A DNA stretch of 64,000 bases from Bradyrhizobium centrolobii (GCF_001641635.1 NZ_LUUB01000080.1:165042-229041), one strand, 5' to 3'; positions 9,432 through 17,310 are shown, counted from the stretch's first letter. Program-made: numbers and translations. The notes: a model not told the origin generated them from the letters alone.

Positions 9432-10925
9432 TCAGAACCTTGGAATATCCGGAAATGCCAGCTTGCCCGCATGCACATGCATGCGGCCGAGCTCGGCGCA
9501 GCGGTGCAGGGTCGGAAATACCTTTCCGGGGTTGAGCAAACCTTGCGCGTCGAAGGCGCATTTCAGGCGCTGCTGCTGGTTCAGGTCGATCTCGGTGAAC
9601 ATGTCGCCCATCAGGTCGCGCTTCTCGATGCCGACGCCGTGCTCGCCGGTGAGCACGCCGCCAAACTCGACGCAGGCGCGCAGGATGTCGGCGCCGAAGG
9701 CCTCGGCGCGCTCGATCTCGCCCGGCTTGTTGGCATCGTAGAGGATCAGGGGATGCAGATTGCCGTCCCCGGCATGGAACACGTTGGCGCAGCCGAGCTG
9801 GTATTTTTCCGACAGCTCCCGGATCCGCGCCAGCGCCTTCGGCAGCGCGCCGCGCGGGATGGTGCCGTCCATGCAGAGATAGTCGGGCGAGATGCGGCCC
9901 ACGGCCGGAAACGCCGCCTTGCGCCCGGCCCAGAACAGGTTGCGCTCGGCCTCCGAGGTCGAGATCTGGCAGGTGGTCGAGCCGCAGCCATTGGCGATCG
10001 CCTCGACGCGGCTGATCAGCTCGTCGACCTCGATGGACGGGCCGTCGAGCTCGATGATCAGAAGCGCCTCCACGTCGAGCGGATAGCCGGCATGGACGAA
10101 GGCTTCGGCGGCGTGGATCGCGGGCTTGTCCATCATCTCCATGCCACCAGGGATGATACCGGCGCCGATGATGCGCGCCACGCACTCGCCGGCCGCCTCG
10201 ACCTCGGCGAAGCCGACCATCAGCGCGCGCGCCGTCTCCGGCTTTTGCAGGATGCGCACGGTGATCTCGGTGATGACGCCGAGCAGGCCTTCGGAGCCGG
10301 TGATGACGCCCATCAGATCGTAGCCGGCATTCTCCGCCGACTTGCCGCCGATGCGCAGGATCTCGCCGCTCATCAGCACGATCTCGCAGCCGAGCACGTT
10401 GTTGGTGGTCATGCCGTATTTCAGGCAGTGCACGCCGCCGGAATTTTCCGCGACGTTGCCGCCGATCGAGCAGGCGATCTGCGACGACGGATCGGGCGCG
10501 TAGTAGAAGCCGGCATGCGCGACCGCCTGGCTGATCGCGAGATTGGTGACGCCGGGCTCGGTGACGACGACGCGGTTGTCGAAATCGATCTCGCGGATGC
10601 GCTTGAACTTGCCGAGCCCCAGGAGCACGCCGTCCTCGATCGGCAGCGCGCCGCCGGACAGCGACGTGCCGGAACCGCGCGGCACCACCTTGATGCCGTG
10701 GGCTGCACAATATTTCAGGACCTGCGAGACCTGCTCGGTGGTATCGGGCAGCACCACGACCATCGGCGGCTGTCGATAGGCCGTCAATCCGTCGGATTCA
10801 TAAACCCGCATCTCGGCGGCGCTGTCGATCACACCTTCGCCCGGCACGATTGCGCGCAGCGCGGCGACGATCTCCGCGCGGCGCGCGAGCACAGCCTGGT
10901 CGGCTGCCGGCATCATGATGGCCAT
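9432..10925 (-). CDS. glcD: Glycolate oxidase FAD-linked subunit GlcD
   Basis: 497 residues, the usual GlcD length. The N-terminal PCMH FAD domain shows VVPRGSGTSLSGGALP, VTEPGVTNLAISQA and CSIGGNVAENSGGVHCLKYG; the C-terminal FAD-oxidase domain carries NVFHAGDGNLHPLI and the conserved GVLTGEHGVG near the end. It oxidises glycolate (or D-lactate) together with GlcE and GlcF. I choose the ATG at 10925 because AAGGAG lies 7 bases upstream; the longer frame to 10982 would run through the 16-bp palindrome at 10960. It is divergent from the cytochrome c gene. Confidence 0.94.
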   Translation of the reverse strand: MAIMMPAADQAVLARRAEIVAALRAIVPGEGVIDSAAEMRVYESDGLTAYRQPPMVVVLPDTTEQVSQVLKYCAAHGIKVVPRGSGTSLSGGALPIEDGVLLGLGKFKRIREIDFDNRVVVTEPGVTNLAISQAVAHAGFYYAPDPSSQIACSIGGNVAENSGGVHCLKYGMTTNNVLGCEIVLMSGEILRIGGKSAENAGYDLMGVITGSEGLLGVITEITVRILQKPETARALMVGFAEVEAAGECVARIIGAGIIPGGMEMMDKPAIHAAEAFVHAGYPLDVEALLIIELDGPSIEVDELISRVEAIANGCGSTTCQISTSEAERNLFWAGRKAAFPAVGRISPDYLCMDGTIPRGALPKALARIRELSEKYQLGCANVFHAGDGNLHPLILYDANKPGEIERAEAFGADILRACVEFGGVLTGEHGVGIEKRDLMGDMFTEIDLNQQQRLKCAFDAQGLLNPGKVFPTLHRCAELGRMHVHAGKLAFPDIPRF

Positions 10926-10959
10926 TTGGAGGCTCCTTCCGGCGTGCGCCGCAAGATCA

Positions 10960-10975
10960 ATTTGTCGCGACAAAT
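10960..10975. promoter_or_regulatory. Perfect 16-bp palindrome between glcD and cytochrome c
   Basis: ATTTGTCGCGACAAAT reads the same on both strands and lies 34 bases upstream of the glcD start codon. The TTGT-N4-ACAA form resembles operators of FadR-type GntR regulators, the family that includes GlcC and LldR. No such regulator gene is adjacent, so the identity of the binder is inference. Confidence 0.6.
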
Positions 10976-11180
10976 CAACCACGTCTGCAGTGGTTTGGGT
11001 AGGCCATCCGAAAGTCGGATCGGCAATCGCCGGCGAGTTCGCTCTCGGACAAGTAGGACGTCAGGAAACCTGTCATGGTTTCGTGGCTTGTCCAAGCCGA
11101 GCGGACCGTGCCAAAACCAGAAAGGTCCGATGATCGCCGACCAGACTGACACCAACCAGGGAAGAGACGAAGAGCACCCG

Positions 11181-11576
11181 ATGAAAAAACTGACTTTTGG
11201 CGCACTGATGATCCTCACCGTGACTGCCACGGCGTCCGCCGCGATGGCTCAGGATGCCGCCGCCGGCAAGACGTCGTTCAACAAATGCATGGCCTGCCAC
11301 GCGATCGGCGAAGGCGCCAAGAACAAGGTCGGCCCCGAGCTCAACGGCCTCGACGGCCGCAAGTCCGGCACCGCGCCGGACTACAATTACTCCGATGCGA
11401 ACAAGAATTCCGGCATCACCTGGGGCGAGGCGGTGTTCAAGGAGTACATCAAGGATCCCAAGGCCAAGATCCCCGGCACCAAGATGGCGTTCGCCGGCAT
11501 CAAGAACGAGAAGGAGATCAACGATCTCTGGGCCTACGTCTCGCAGTTCGACAAGGACGGGAAAATCAAGCAGTAA
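11181..11576 (+). CDS. cycA: Periplasmic c-type cytochrome, class I (cytochrome c550/c2-like)
   Basis: 131 residues with a signal peptide cut near AMAQD. Heme attachment is C36-M-A-C39-H40, and the distal ligand is probably M102 in IPGTKMAFAG. Length and motifs match bacterial cytochrome c2/c550, the soluble carrier between the bc1 complex and terminal reductases. In Bradyrhizobium the gene for c550 is called cycA and is needed for nitrate respiration; I use that name from resemblance, not from a search. The ATG at 11181 is preferred because it directly begins the MKK signal peptide; a possible ATG at 11130 would bury it. Confidence 0.9.
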   Translation: MKKLTFGALMILTVTATASAAMAQDAAAGKTSFNKCMACHAIGEGAKNKVGPELNGLDGRKSGTAPDYNYSDANKNSGITWGEAVFKEYIKDPKAKIPGTKMAFAGIKNEKEINDLWAYVSQFDKDGKIKQ

Positions 11577-11595
11577 TGCACGTGCGAGGCGGCCG

Positions 11596-12552
11596 CTAAT
11601 CGGCGGCCGCCTGCACCGGGACGATCCCACCGATCATCGTCTCGATTTCGGACTTCACGAGATCCGGCACCGCGTTCTGCACCATGTGTCCGAGATCAGG
11701 CAGCACGATCAGCTTCGCATTCGGCACCGTCGCGGCGAACGGACGCGCGTGGATATTGGTCGACACGGTCTTGTCGGGCTCGCCGGCGATGATCACGACC
11801 GGCGCCGATATCTCGCCATAGCGCGAGACCTGCCCAGCCACTGATTCCTTCAGCGTCACCAGATCATAGGCATTGGCGATGAACTCGCGCGGGCGCAGAA
11901 GCAGCGGTGTCGCGGAATCCCTGACAAAGCCGTCCGGCATCATTTGCGGCAGGAAGACGTTGCGCGCTCCGGATTCAGCCAGGACATAGCCGAGCGGCAG
12001 CGTGATAGTGTAGGCGAGCAGCGCGCCGATCACGGGCGTTGCGATGAGCTCGTTGTAGCGGCCGACGCCGCCGCGCCAGGGATGGGTCACCGGCGCCAGC
12101 ATGACGAGGCCGGCGACGCGCTGCGGATGATCGAGCGCAATCCGCGCGCCGAGCGCCCCGCTCCATGAATGCACGACGAAGATCGCGCGCGCGATGCCGA
12201 GCTTGCCAAGCGCCTCATCGATCATCCGCGCCTGGATCTCTGGCGTCGAATCCTGCCGCCGCGCCCGTGTGCTCCAGCCATGGCCGGGACGGTCGATCAG
12301 GATGACGCGATGGTTCTTCGCCAGGAGATCGCCGAGCGGGCGCCGCATCGCTTCGAGATTGGAGCTTGCGCCATGCAGCATTACGATCGGCGGGGCGGCA
12401 TCGCGCGGGCCGATATCGACGACATGAAGCGTCGCACCTTCGACCTCGACCATCCGGCCCTGCGGCGGAAAGGCGCGCTGCACGGCGAAGATGCCGGCCT
12501 GCGTGACAAGCGCCAACGCAACCAGCGCCGCCACGACTGAAATCACGATCAT
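11596..12552 (-). CDS. Alpha/beta-hydrolase, membrane-anchored
   Basis: 318 residues. An N-terminal hydrophobic helix (about 3-24) probably anchors it in the inner membrane facing the periplasm. The hydrolase fold shows the oxyanion HG at 60-61, LIDRPGHGWS around 85-94 and the nucleophile elbow at S129 in VHSWSG, and a candidate catalytic His in LGHMVQNA near the C-terminus. The elbow reads V-H-S-W-S rather than the common G-x-S-x-G, a small deviation. The substrate is unknown. The gene converges with the cytochrome gene, only 19 bases separating the stops. Confidence 0.88.
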   Translation of the reverse strand: MIVISVVAALVALALVTQAGIFAVQRAFPPQGRMVEVEGATLHVVDIGPRDAAPPIVMLHGASSNLEAMRRPLGDLLAKNHRVILIDRPGHGWSTRARRQDSTPEIQARMIDEALGKLGIARAIFVVHSWSGALGARIALDHPQRVAGLVMLAPVTHPWRGGVGRYNELIATPVIGALLAYTITLPLGYVLAESGARNVFLPQMMPDGFVRDSATPLLLRPREFIANAYDLVTLKESVAGQVSRYGEISAPVVIIAGEPDKTVSTNIHARPFAATVPNAKLIVLPDLGHMVQNAVPDLVKSEIETMIGGIVPVQAAAD

Positions 12553-12881
12553 GAAGAAAATCCGGGCAATCCAGGGCTCATGGCAGCTACGGGTCTTCGT
12601 AGCGGCAGTTTCGCTCCGAGCGGCTGAGTGCTGCCAGACGAAATGTCAGGGCTGTGGATATGTGCAGAATTACCATCGAGAAAAACTCAACAAAATCAAT
12701 GGACTCGCCTGATCGCCCACAAGCCTCGGAACAGCTTCATGCGGCCGTCATGGCGGTTTCCATATAATCGCCACGGTCGGTTTGGCCATCTATAGGCGGG
12801 TGGGCGCCGATCCTCCTCGCAATCCACAGGAACGCGGGAAAGACCGGCAGGATTGTCATGGTTTGAACCGGAGGATTTTCG
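12553..12881. other. Non-coding gap between the hydrolase and a small gene
   Basis: Promoter space for two divergent genes. An A+T-richer stretch lies near 12650-12700. No palindrome or coding frame with a ribosome-binding site was found. Confidence 0.4.
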
Positions 12882-13064
12882 ATGAGCGTTAGATCAAACG
12901 ACACTGCAATCGATGAGATCGTCGCAAGCTGCAACGGTGACCTGCGCGGCGCGGTACGGGCACTCCTCCTGATCAACGAGCATCTCGAGGCCGAGCTTGC
13001 CAAACTCTACGCCGCAGCTGCCGATCGCAGCCTCGCCGAACGCGGCACCAGCGTCCTGCACTAG
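12882..13064 (+). CDS. Small hypothetical protein, helical
   Basis: 60 residues, preceded by GGAGG at 8 bases from the ATG, which is the main reason to accept it. The sequence (TAIDEIVASCNGDLRGAVRALLLINEHLEAEL) predicts two amphipathic helices and one cysteine. No signal peptide. I do not recognise a family; proteins of this kind with CNGDLRGAV-like motifs appear conserved in Bradyrhizobiaceae, which is recollection rather than a search. It ends 12 bases from the converging stop of the next gene. Confidence 0.72.
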   Translation: MSVRSNDTAIDEIVASCNGDLRGAVRALLLINEHLEAELAKLYAAAADRSLAERGTSVLH

Positions 13065-13076
13065 GCCGCAATCGGT

Positions 13077-13337
13077 CTAGTTCGCGCTGTCCTCGTCCTT
13101 CTCGTCGTCGGGGTTGACCGCAGGACAGGCGCGAATGGTCGAGCGCGCGAGCTTTGCGTCGGCCTTGGACTTGTAGGGACCGTCTCCGAACCAGATGTCG
13201 CCTGCAATGACCGGGTTGCTGGTCACGATGTCGCATTTGCCGGTGGCGCGATTGCCGACCACCCAGAACAGTCCGTCCGCCAGACCGGCCGTCGCTGACG
13301 CCAGCAGCAGCGCACCTGCAAAGATCAAACGCTTCAT
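13077..13337 (-). CDS. Small exported hypothetical protein
   Basis: 86 residues. The ATG at 13337 has AGGAGC at 9 bases and begins MKRLIFAGALLLASATAGLADG, a clear signal peptide. The mature part has two cysteines (GKCDIV and RACPAV), which could form a disulfide in the periplasm, the aromatic LFWVVGNR, and an acidic tail (DDEKDEDSAN). I do not recognise a named family. A longer frame to 13355 is possible but would displace the signal peptide. Confidence 0.78.
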   Translation of the reverse strand: MKRLIFAGALLLASATAGLADGLFWVVGNRATGKCDIVTSNPVIAGDIWFGDGPYKSKADAKLARSTIRACPAVNPDDEKDEDSAN

Positions 13338-13462
13338 GGCTTTTGCTCCTGCCATGCAGGTAGACCTGCGGCGGCAGCAGCAATACCCCTCTCGAAGCGC
13401 ACTCTGAAATCGTAGTTAACGCCCGCGCGCCGCAATCGCTCGAGAGCGGCTCGATTTGTCGG

Positions 13463-14104
13463 CTAGATGTCGCGACCTTCGACCTTCTCGGTCAGCGCCT
13501 TGACCTGTTCGGGAATCTTATCGAGGTGCGGATTGACCGCGAGCGCCTTGCGGTAGGCATCGAGCGCGCGCTTCTCGTCGCCGATCTCCTGCATGATCAT
13601 GCCGAGGCCCGCGAGCGCGCCGAAATGACGGGGCTCCCTGATCAGCACCTGCTGGATATCGGCGAGCGAACGGCCGTAATCGTTCTGCATGTAGTACAGC
13701 GTGGCACGCCGGTTCCAGGCCTCGATATAGTCGGGCCGGAGCTTGATGACGGCGTCCAGAAGCTTGATCGCGACCTCGACCTTCTGCGCATCCACCGCCG
13801 CCTTGGCCCGCGCCATCAGCAGCGCCGCGGTGTCGCTCGGGGTCTGCAGCCAGATCGCCCAGATGCGCGCCTCGACATGCTTGGCGCTGGCATCGTCAGG
13901 GGCCGCCTTCAGCGCGCCGAACAGGAAATCGAGGTTCTTGGTGCGATCGACCTTGGGGAGCTTCGCCGGGGCCTCAGGCAGCTTCTTCTGCTGCTTGCCG
14001 GGTGGGGCCATCGGATCATCCTGTGCGACGGCCGGAGCGAGGCCGGTTCCGGCCAGAACGACGGCCAGACACAGGGTACGCGGGATCGAGAATCTCACTG
14101 CCAT
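13463..14104 (-). CDS. Exported tetratricopeptide-repeat protein
   Basis: 213 residues. A signal peptide (FSIPRTLCLAVVLAGTG... to AVAQD) is followed by a Pro/Lys-rich linker and a TPR region from about 85 to 200; AIKLLDAVIKLRPDYIEAWNRR and ALDAYRKALAVNPH are typical helices. It probably binds partner proteins in the periplasm. I start at the ATG at 14104; the alternative ATG at 14125 adds seven residues and neither has a strong Shine-Dalgarno sequence. It lies downstream of rpmJ in the same direction, 106 bases apart. Confidence 0.87.
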   Translation of the reverse strand: MAVRFSIPRTLCLAVVLAGTGLAPAVAQDDPMAPPGKQQKKLPEAPAKLPKVDRTKNLDFLFGALKAAPDDASAKHVEARIWAIWLQTPSDTAALLMARAKAAVDAQKVEVAIKLLDAVIKLRPDYIEAWNRRATLYYMQNDYGRSLADIQQVLIREPRHFGALAGLGMIMQEIGDEKRALDAYRKALAVNPHLDKIPEQVKALTEKVEGRDI

Positions 14105-14210
14105 GGTGAAAGTGTAAACGCGCAAAGCCGCCCTTGCATAGCAAGGACGGCGTCAAAGTCCTGTGAGACCGTGGTCTCGCGGGCGCGCGAAAGCCGCGTC
14201 CAGGGCGGAA

Positions 14211-14336
14211 TCAGCCCTGGCGCGCCTTGAAGCGGCGCTGCACCTTGTTGATCACGTAGACCCGGCCCTTGCGGCGGACCAGGCGGTTGGCGCGGTGGCG
14301 ACCGCGCAGCGATTTCAGCGAGTTACGGACCTTCAT
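14211..14336 (-). CDS. rpmJ: Ribosomal protein L36 (bL36), cysteine-free type
   Basis: A 41-residue, highly basic reading frame starting MKVRNSLKSLRGRHRANRLV and ending QRRFKARQG. This is the alphaproteobacterial L36 form: KVRNSLKSL, RRKGRVYVINK and RFKARQG are its landmarks. It lacks the four zinc-ligand positions (C-x2-C...C-x4-H) of the zinc-binding version, so ribosome assembly with this copy would not depend on zinc. It is a component of the large ribosomal subunit. The inverted repeat CCAGGGC/GCCCTGG overlapping the stop (14200-14220) may help termination but has no T-run. Confidence 0.95.
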   Translation of the reverse strand: MKVRNSLKSLRGRHRANRLVRRKGRVYVINKVQRRFKARQG

Positions 14337-14580
14337 GGCAGAATCCTGAACGTTCGAAAGGCCGTGTTCGGCACTACCGTTTCGGCACGCGCGAATATGG
14401 CAAAATGCGATCTTTCCCGCCGGCGGACCGACCGCCCGGGACGGGGCGGTTTCTAAGCCATGGCGGGACCGGATGTCAATGCGACCAGCTTCATTCCAAG
14501 CCGATTAACCCCAGATGGGGCTGAAACGGCCCCAACGGCGCAGCGATTGGAGGCCGCGGCCCCGACCCTTGCCAAATTCG

Positions 14581-14593
14581 TTATATCATATAA
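14581..14593. promoter_or_regulatory. A+T-rich palindrome upstream of the amidohydrolase gene
   Basis: TTATATCATATAA is a perfect inverted repeat around a single C, ending 27 bases before the start codon, in a GC-rich surrounding. It could be an operator of a GntR- or MarR-type repressor and may overlap the transcript start. Confidence 0.5.
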
Positions 14594-14620
14594 TCAATTT
14601 CCGAGCTCGGGAGGAAACCA

Positions 14621-15505
14621 ATGCCGAAATTGAAGCTGCCCAACATCGACGACGTCGTCGCGATCGACATCCACACCCACGCCGAGGAGCCCTGCGGCTG
14701 CCATGCCGACGACGGCTATGACGACTTCCAGGCGCAGATGGCGGAGTACTTCAAGTCGCCGAACAAGCATCCGCCGACCGTGCCGGAGACCGCGGCCTAC
14801 TATCGCTCCAAGAACATCGCCGCCGTGATCTTCCCGGTCGACGCCGAGCGCGAGACCGGCTTCCGCCGCTACAGCAATTACGAGATGCTGGAGGTCGCCT
14901 CCGACCATCTCGACGTCCTCATCCCCTTCGTCTCGATCGACCCGCACAAGGGCAAGCTTGGGGCGCGCGAGGCACGCAAGCTGATCGAGGAATACGGCGT
15001 CCGCGGCTTCAAATTCCATCCGACCATGCAGGGCTTCTACGCCAACGACCGCATGGCCTATCCGCTCTACGAAGAGATCAACAATGGCGGCGCGATCGCG
15101 CTGTTCCACACCGGCCAGACCGGCGTCGGCTCAGGCATGCCCGGCGGCATGGGGATGCGGCTGAAATACTCCAACCCGATGTACATGGACGACGTCGCGG
15201 CGGATTTCCCCGACCTCAAGATCATCCTCGCCCATCCCTCCTTCCCCTGGCAGGAGGAAGCGCTGTCGGTCGCGACCCACAAGCCGAACGTCTATATCGA
15301 CCTGTCCGGCTGGTCGCCGAAATATTTCCCGCCGATCCTGGTGCGCTATATCAACTCGATCCTTCAGGATAAGATGCTGTTCGGCTCGGACTGGCCGGTG
15401 ATCACGCCGGACCGCTGGCTGTCGGACTTTTCCAAGATCGACATCCGCGACGAGATCCGGCCGAAGGTGCTGAAGGCCAACGCGCGCAAGCTGTTGGGGA
15501 TCTAG
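14621..15505 (+). CDS. Metal-dependent amidohydrolase (amidohydrolase-2 type)
   Basis: 294 residues. IDIHTH gives the metal ligands H18 and H20; GFKFHPTMQGF, LFHTGQTG, ILAHPSFPW and FGSDWPV supply the further His and the catalytic Asp of the TIM-barrel superfamily. Members act as decarboxylases or hydrolases of aromatic acids and their CoA esters; a relative in Rhodopseudomonas is assigned to 4-hydroxyphenyl-beta-ketoacyl-CoA hydrolysis, a plausible role here but not proven. GGGAGGAAACC precedes the ATG. The haloacid dehalogenase gene follows after 13 bases, so the two form an operon. Confidence 0.9.
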   Translation: MPKLKLPNIDDVVAIDIHTHAEEPCGCHADDGYDDFQAQMAEYFKSPNKHPPTVPETAAYYRSKNIAAVIFPVDAERETGFRRYSNYEMLEVASDHLDVLIPFVSIDPHKGKLGAREARKLIEEYGVRGFKFHPTMQGFYANDRMAYPLYEEINNGGAIALFHTGQTGVGSGMPGGMGMRLKYSNPMYMDDVAADFPDLKIILAHPSFPWQEEALSVATHKPNVYIDLSGWSPKYFPPILVRYINSILQDKMLFGSDWPVITPDRWLSDFSKIDIRDEIRPKVLKANARKLLGI

Positions 15506-15518
15506 CCGAGAGGTCAAC

Positions 15519-16259
15519 GTGACGATCAAAGCTGTCGTCTTCGACGCCTACGGAACGCTCTACGACATCCAGTCGGTCGCGGAGATCACCGAGGATGCGT
15601 TTCCGGGCTACGGCGAGATCATCACGCAGGTCTGGCGCATCAAGCAGCTCGAATACACCTGGTTGCGCTCGCTGATGCGGCGCTACCAGGATTTTACCGC
15701 CGTCACGCGTGACTCGCTCGCCTATACGCTACGCGTCCTCGGGCTCGCCTACGAGAGCGAGGCGTTCGAGCGCGTGATCGAGAAATATCTGCATCTTGAT
15801 CTTTATCCGGACGCGGCGGATGCGCTTGCGGCGCTGAAGCCGCGCAAGCTCGCGATCCTTTCCAACGGCAGTCCGGACATGCTCAACGCGCTGGTGCGCA
15901 ACACCGGCCTCGACCAGCTGCTCGATGCCACGATCAGCGTCGATGCGAAGAAGGTCTTCAAGCCGAGCCCGGAGGCCTACGAGCTGATCGGCGAGGTGCT
16001 CGGCACCCGCCCCGACGAGGTACTGTTCGTCTCCTCCAACCCGTGGGACGCAGCGGGCGCAAAGGCGTTCGGGCTGAACGTCGCCTGGATCGAGCGGGTG
16101 ACGCCGGAGGCGATGGCGCTGGCTTGCGTCGAGAACGAACTCGTGGCACCGCTCATCATGTTCAAGGCGATCCGGACCCAGATGGACGAGCTCGGGTTTG
16201 TGCCGGATCATCGCGTCCGCTCGCTCTCCGAGCTGCCCGGGATCGCCGCCCGCCCATGA
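15519..16259 (+). CDS. Haloacid dehalogenase, type II (HAD superfamily)
   Basis: 246 residues. All four HAD motifs are present in the type II dehalogenase form: nucleophile D9 in VFDAYGTLYD, LSNGSPDML, the lysine in VFKPSPEAY, and FVSSNPWDAAGAKAFG. This pattern matches (S)-2-haloacid dehalogenases, which hydrolyse 2-haloalkanoates to 2-hydroxyacids, rather than phosphatases. The start is GTG at 15519 with GAGAGG upstream. It is the second gene of an operon with the amidohydrolase and is followed closely by the YbaK gene. Confidence 0.9.
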   Translation: MTIKAVVFDAYGTLYDIQSVAEITEDAFPGYGEIITQVWRIKQLEYTWLRSLMRRYQDFTAVTRDSLAYTLRVLGLAYESEAFERVIEKYLHLDLYPDAADALAALKPRKLAILSNGSPDMLNALVRNTGLDQLLDATISVDAKKVFKPSPEAYELIGEVLGTRPDEVLFVSSNPWDAAGAKAFGLNVAWIERVTPEAMALACVENELVAPLIMFKAIRTQMDELGFVPDHRVRSLSELPGIAARP

Positions 16260-16298
16260 GTTCGGAATGATGAGTTCGGAATGAGCAGTCTGGAATGA
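16256..16298 (+). repeat. Short tandem repeat (ATGAGTTCGGA type) at a gene junction
   Basis: ATGAGTTCGGA occurs at 16256 and 16270 (period 14), followed by the related ATGAGCAGTCTGGA at 16281 and ATGAGC at 16295. The first copy overlaps the TGA stop of the dehalogenase gene; the last ATG is the start of the YbaK gene. Only the 16295 copy opens the long frame. Confidence 0.75.
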
Positions 16299-16762
16299 GC
16301 CTTCAATCCGTTCGCGCCTTCTTCGCCGAGAAAGCTCCCGACATCGCCGTCATCGAATCCCCGATCAGCTCCGCGACCGTGGCGCTGGCTGCCGAAGCCT
16401 ATGGCGTCGAGCCCGGACGGATCGCCAAGACGCTGTCCTTGCGCATCGGCGAGCGCGTGATCCTGATCGTCGCGAGCGGCACCTCGCGCATGGACAACAA
16501 GAAGGTCAAGACGCAGTTCGGCGGCAAGCCGAAGATGCTGGGACTGGAAGAGGTCGCCGAGATCACCGGCCACGAGGTCGGCGGCGTCTGCCCGTTCGGA
16601 CTGAAGGAGCCGCTGCCGGTCTATTGCGACGTATCATTGAAGGCCTTCGACGTGGTGGTGCCGGCTGCCGGCTCGACCCACAGCGCGGTTCGCATCGCCC
16701 CCGATCGCATGGCCGAGCTGATCGCGGCCGAGTGGGTCGACGTCTGCGAACACCGGTCCTAG
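16295..16762 (+). CDS. YbaK/EbsC-family aminoacyl-tRNA deacylase
   Basis: 155 residues, a single YbaK domain. Landmarks are AKTLSLRIGERVILIV with the conserved Lys, DNKKVKTQF, the GGVCPFGL loop and GSTHSAVRIAP near the end. Family members are trans-editing enzymes that remove wrongly attached amino acids from tRNA (for example Cys- or Ala-tRNAPro). The start is the last ATG of the short tandem repeat; no strong Shine-Dalgarno sequence is visible, so translation may be coupled to the dehalogenase gene upstream. The stop overlaps the beginning of the GAGCATGATC repeat. Confidence 0.9.
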   Translation: MSLQSVRAFFAEKAPDIAVIESPISSATVALAAEAYGVEPGRIAKTLSLRIGERVILIVASGTSRMDNKKVKTQFGGKPKMLGLEEVAEITGHEVGGVCPFGLKEPLPVYCDVSLKAFDVVVPAAGSTHSAVRIAPDRMAELIAAEWVDVCEHRS

Positions 16763-16858
16763 AGCATGATCCGGACGCGAAGGGCCGCGTTAGCGCAAAG
16801 TGTGCAGGGCTTTTCCCTCGCGACAAACGCGGAACGCGTTTGCGCGGAGATCATGCTC
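16762..16858. repeat. Intergenic inverted repeat ending in GAGCATGATC
   Basis: GAGCATGATC (16762-16771) and GATCATGCTC (16849-16858) are exact inverted termini. The core has ACGCGGAACGCGT. This is the widespread GAGCATGATC/GATCATGCTC intergenic element of Bradyrhizobium-like genomes. It lies between converging genes. Confidence 0.8.
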
Positions 16859-16873
16859 GTAACCTAGAGCGCG

Positions 16874-17215
16874 CTAGTAGTCCTCATCGTAATAGCGCGG
16901 CTGCGGAGGCGGCGGCGCATTGTAGCGCGGCGGTGGCGCGGCGCGATTGCGCGGCACCGGCTGCTGCGGCTGGGCCTGGTTGTTGGACTGGAACACCGCC
17001 CGGCACCCGCTCGAGAGCAATTGCGTGTTCTGCTGCAGGCAGGCCACAATGCGGTTCCTGTCCGGAATCTGGTCGCTGCACAAACGCCACACATCGGGCG
17101 TACAGGCCATCTGCTGTTCCATCGTGCCGCGATATTCCTGTGCGAACGCCGCACCCGGCGCGACGATGCCGCCGATCGCGAGCGCCACACCCAGGGCAAT
17201 TCGCTCTGTTCGCAT
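16874..17215 (-). CDS. Exported cysteine-rich hypothetical protein
   Basis: 113 residues. A signal peptide ends near GAAFAQ. The mature protein contains four cysteines in the pattern MACTPDVWRLCSDQIPD...IVACLQQ...LSSGCRAVF, which resembles the cysteine-rich repeat found in some secreted bacterial proteins and, distantly, in the Golgi/FGF-receptor cysteine-rich repeat. The C-terminal 40 residues are a Gln/Pro-rich tail (QAQPQQPVP, PPPRYNAPPPPQP) ending in acidic tyrosines. Probably periplasmic and disulfide-bonded; function unknown. A GGGAAGG sequence lies upstream of the ATG. Confidence 0.82.
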   Translation of the reverse strand: MRTERIALGVALAIGGIVAPGAAFAQEYRGTMEQQMACTPDVWRLCSDQIPDRNRIVACLQQNTQLLSSGCRAVFQSNNQAQPQQPVPRNRAAPPPRYNAPPPPQPRYYDEDY

Positions 17216-17310
17216 GTCCCGATCCTTCCCGATTCCCTCAAATGCTCCTCAATCAATGAGGCGCGGGCAGGTTCAGGACCAACAACAAAATGTGAAAGCG
17301 GGATTGGAAC

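Noticed and set aside
9279..11180. N-terminal extension of the cytochrome c frame across the glcD gene
   Set aside because: The extension is antisense to glcD; the signal peptide and heme protein start at 11181.
14200..14220. Terminator after rpmJ
   Set aside because: CCAGGGC/GCCCTGG forms a stem but overlaps the stop codon and has no T-run on the minus strand, so I did not list it as a terminator.
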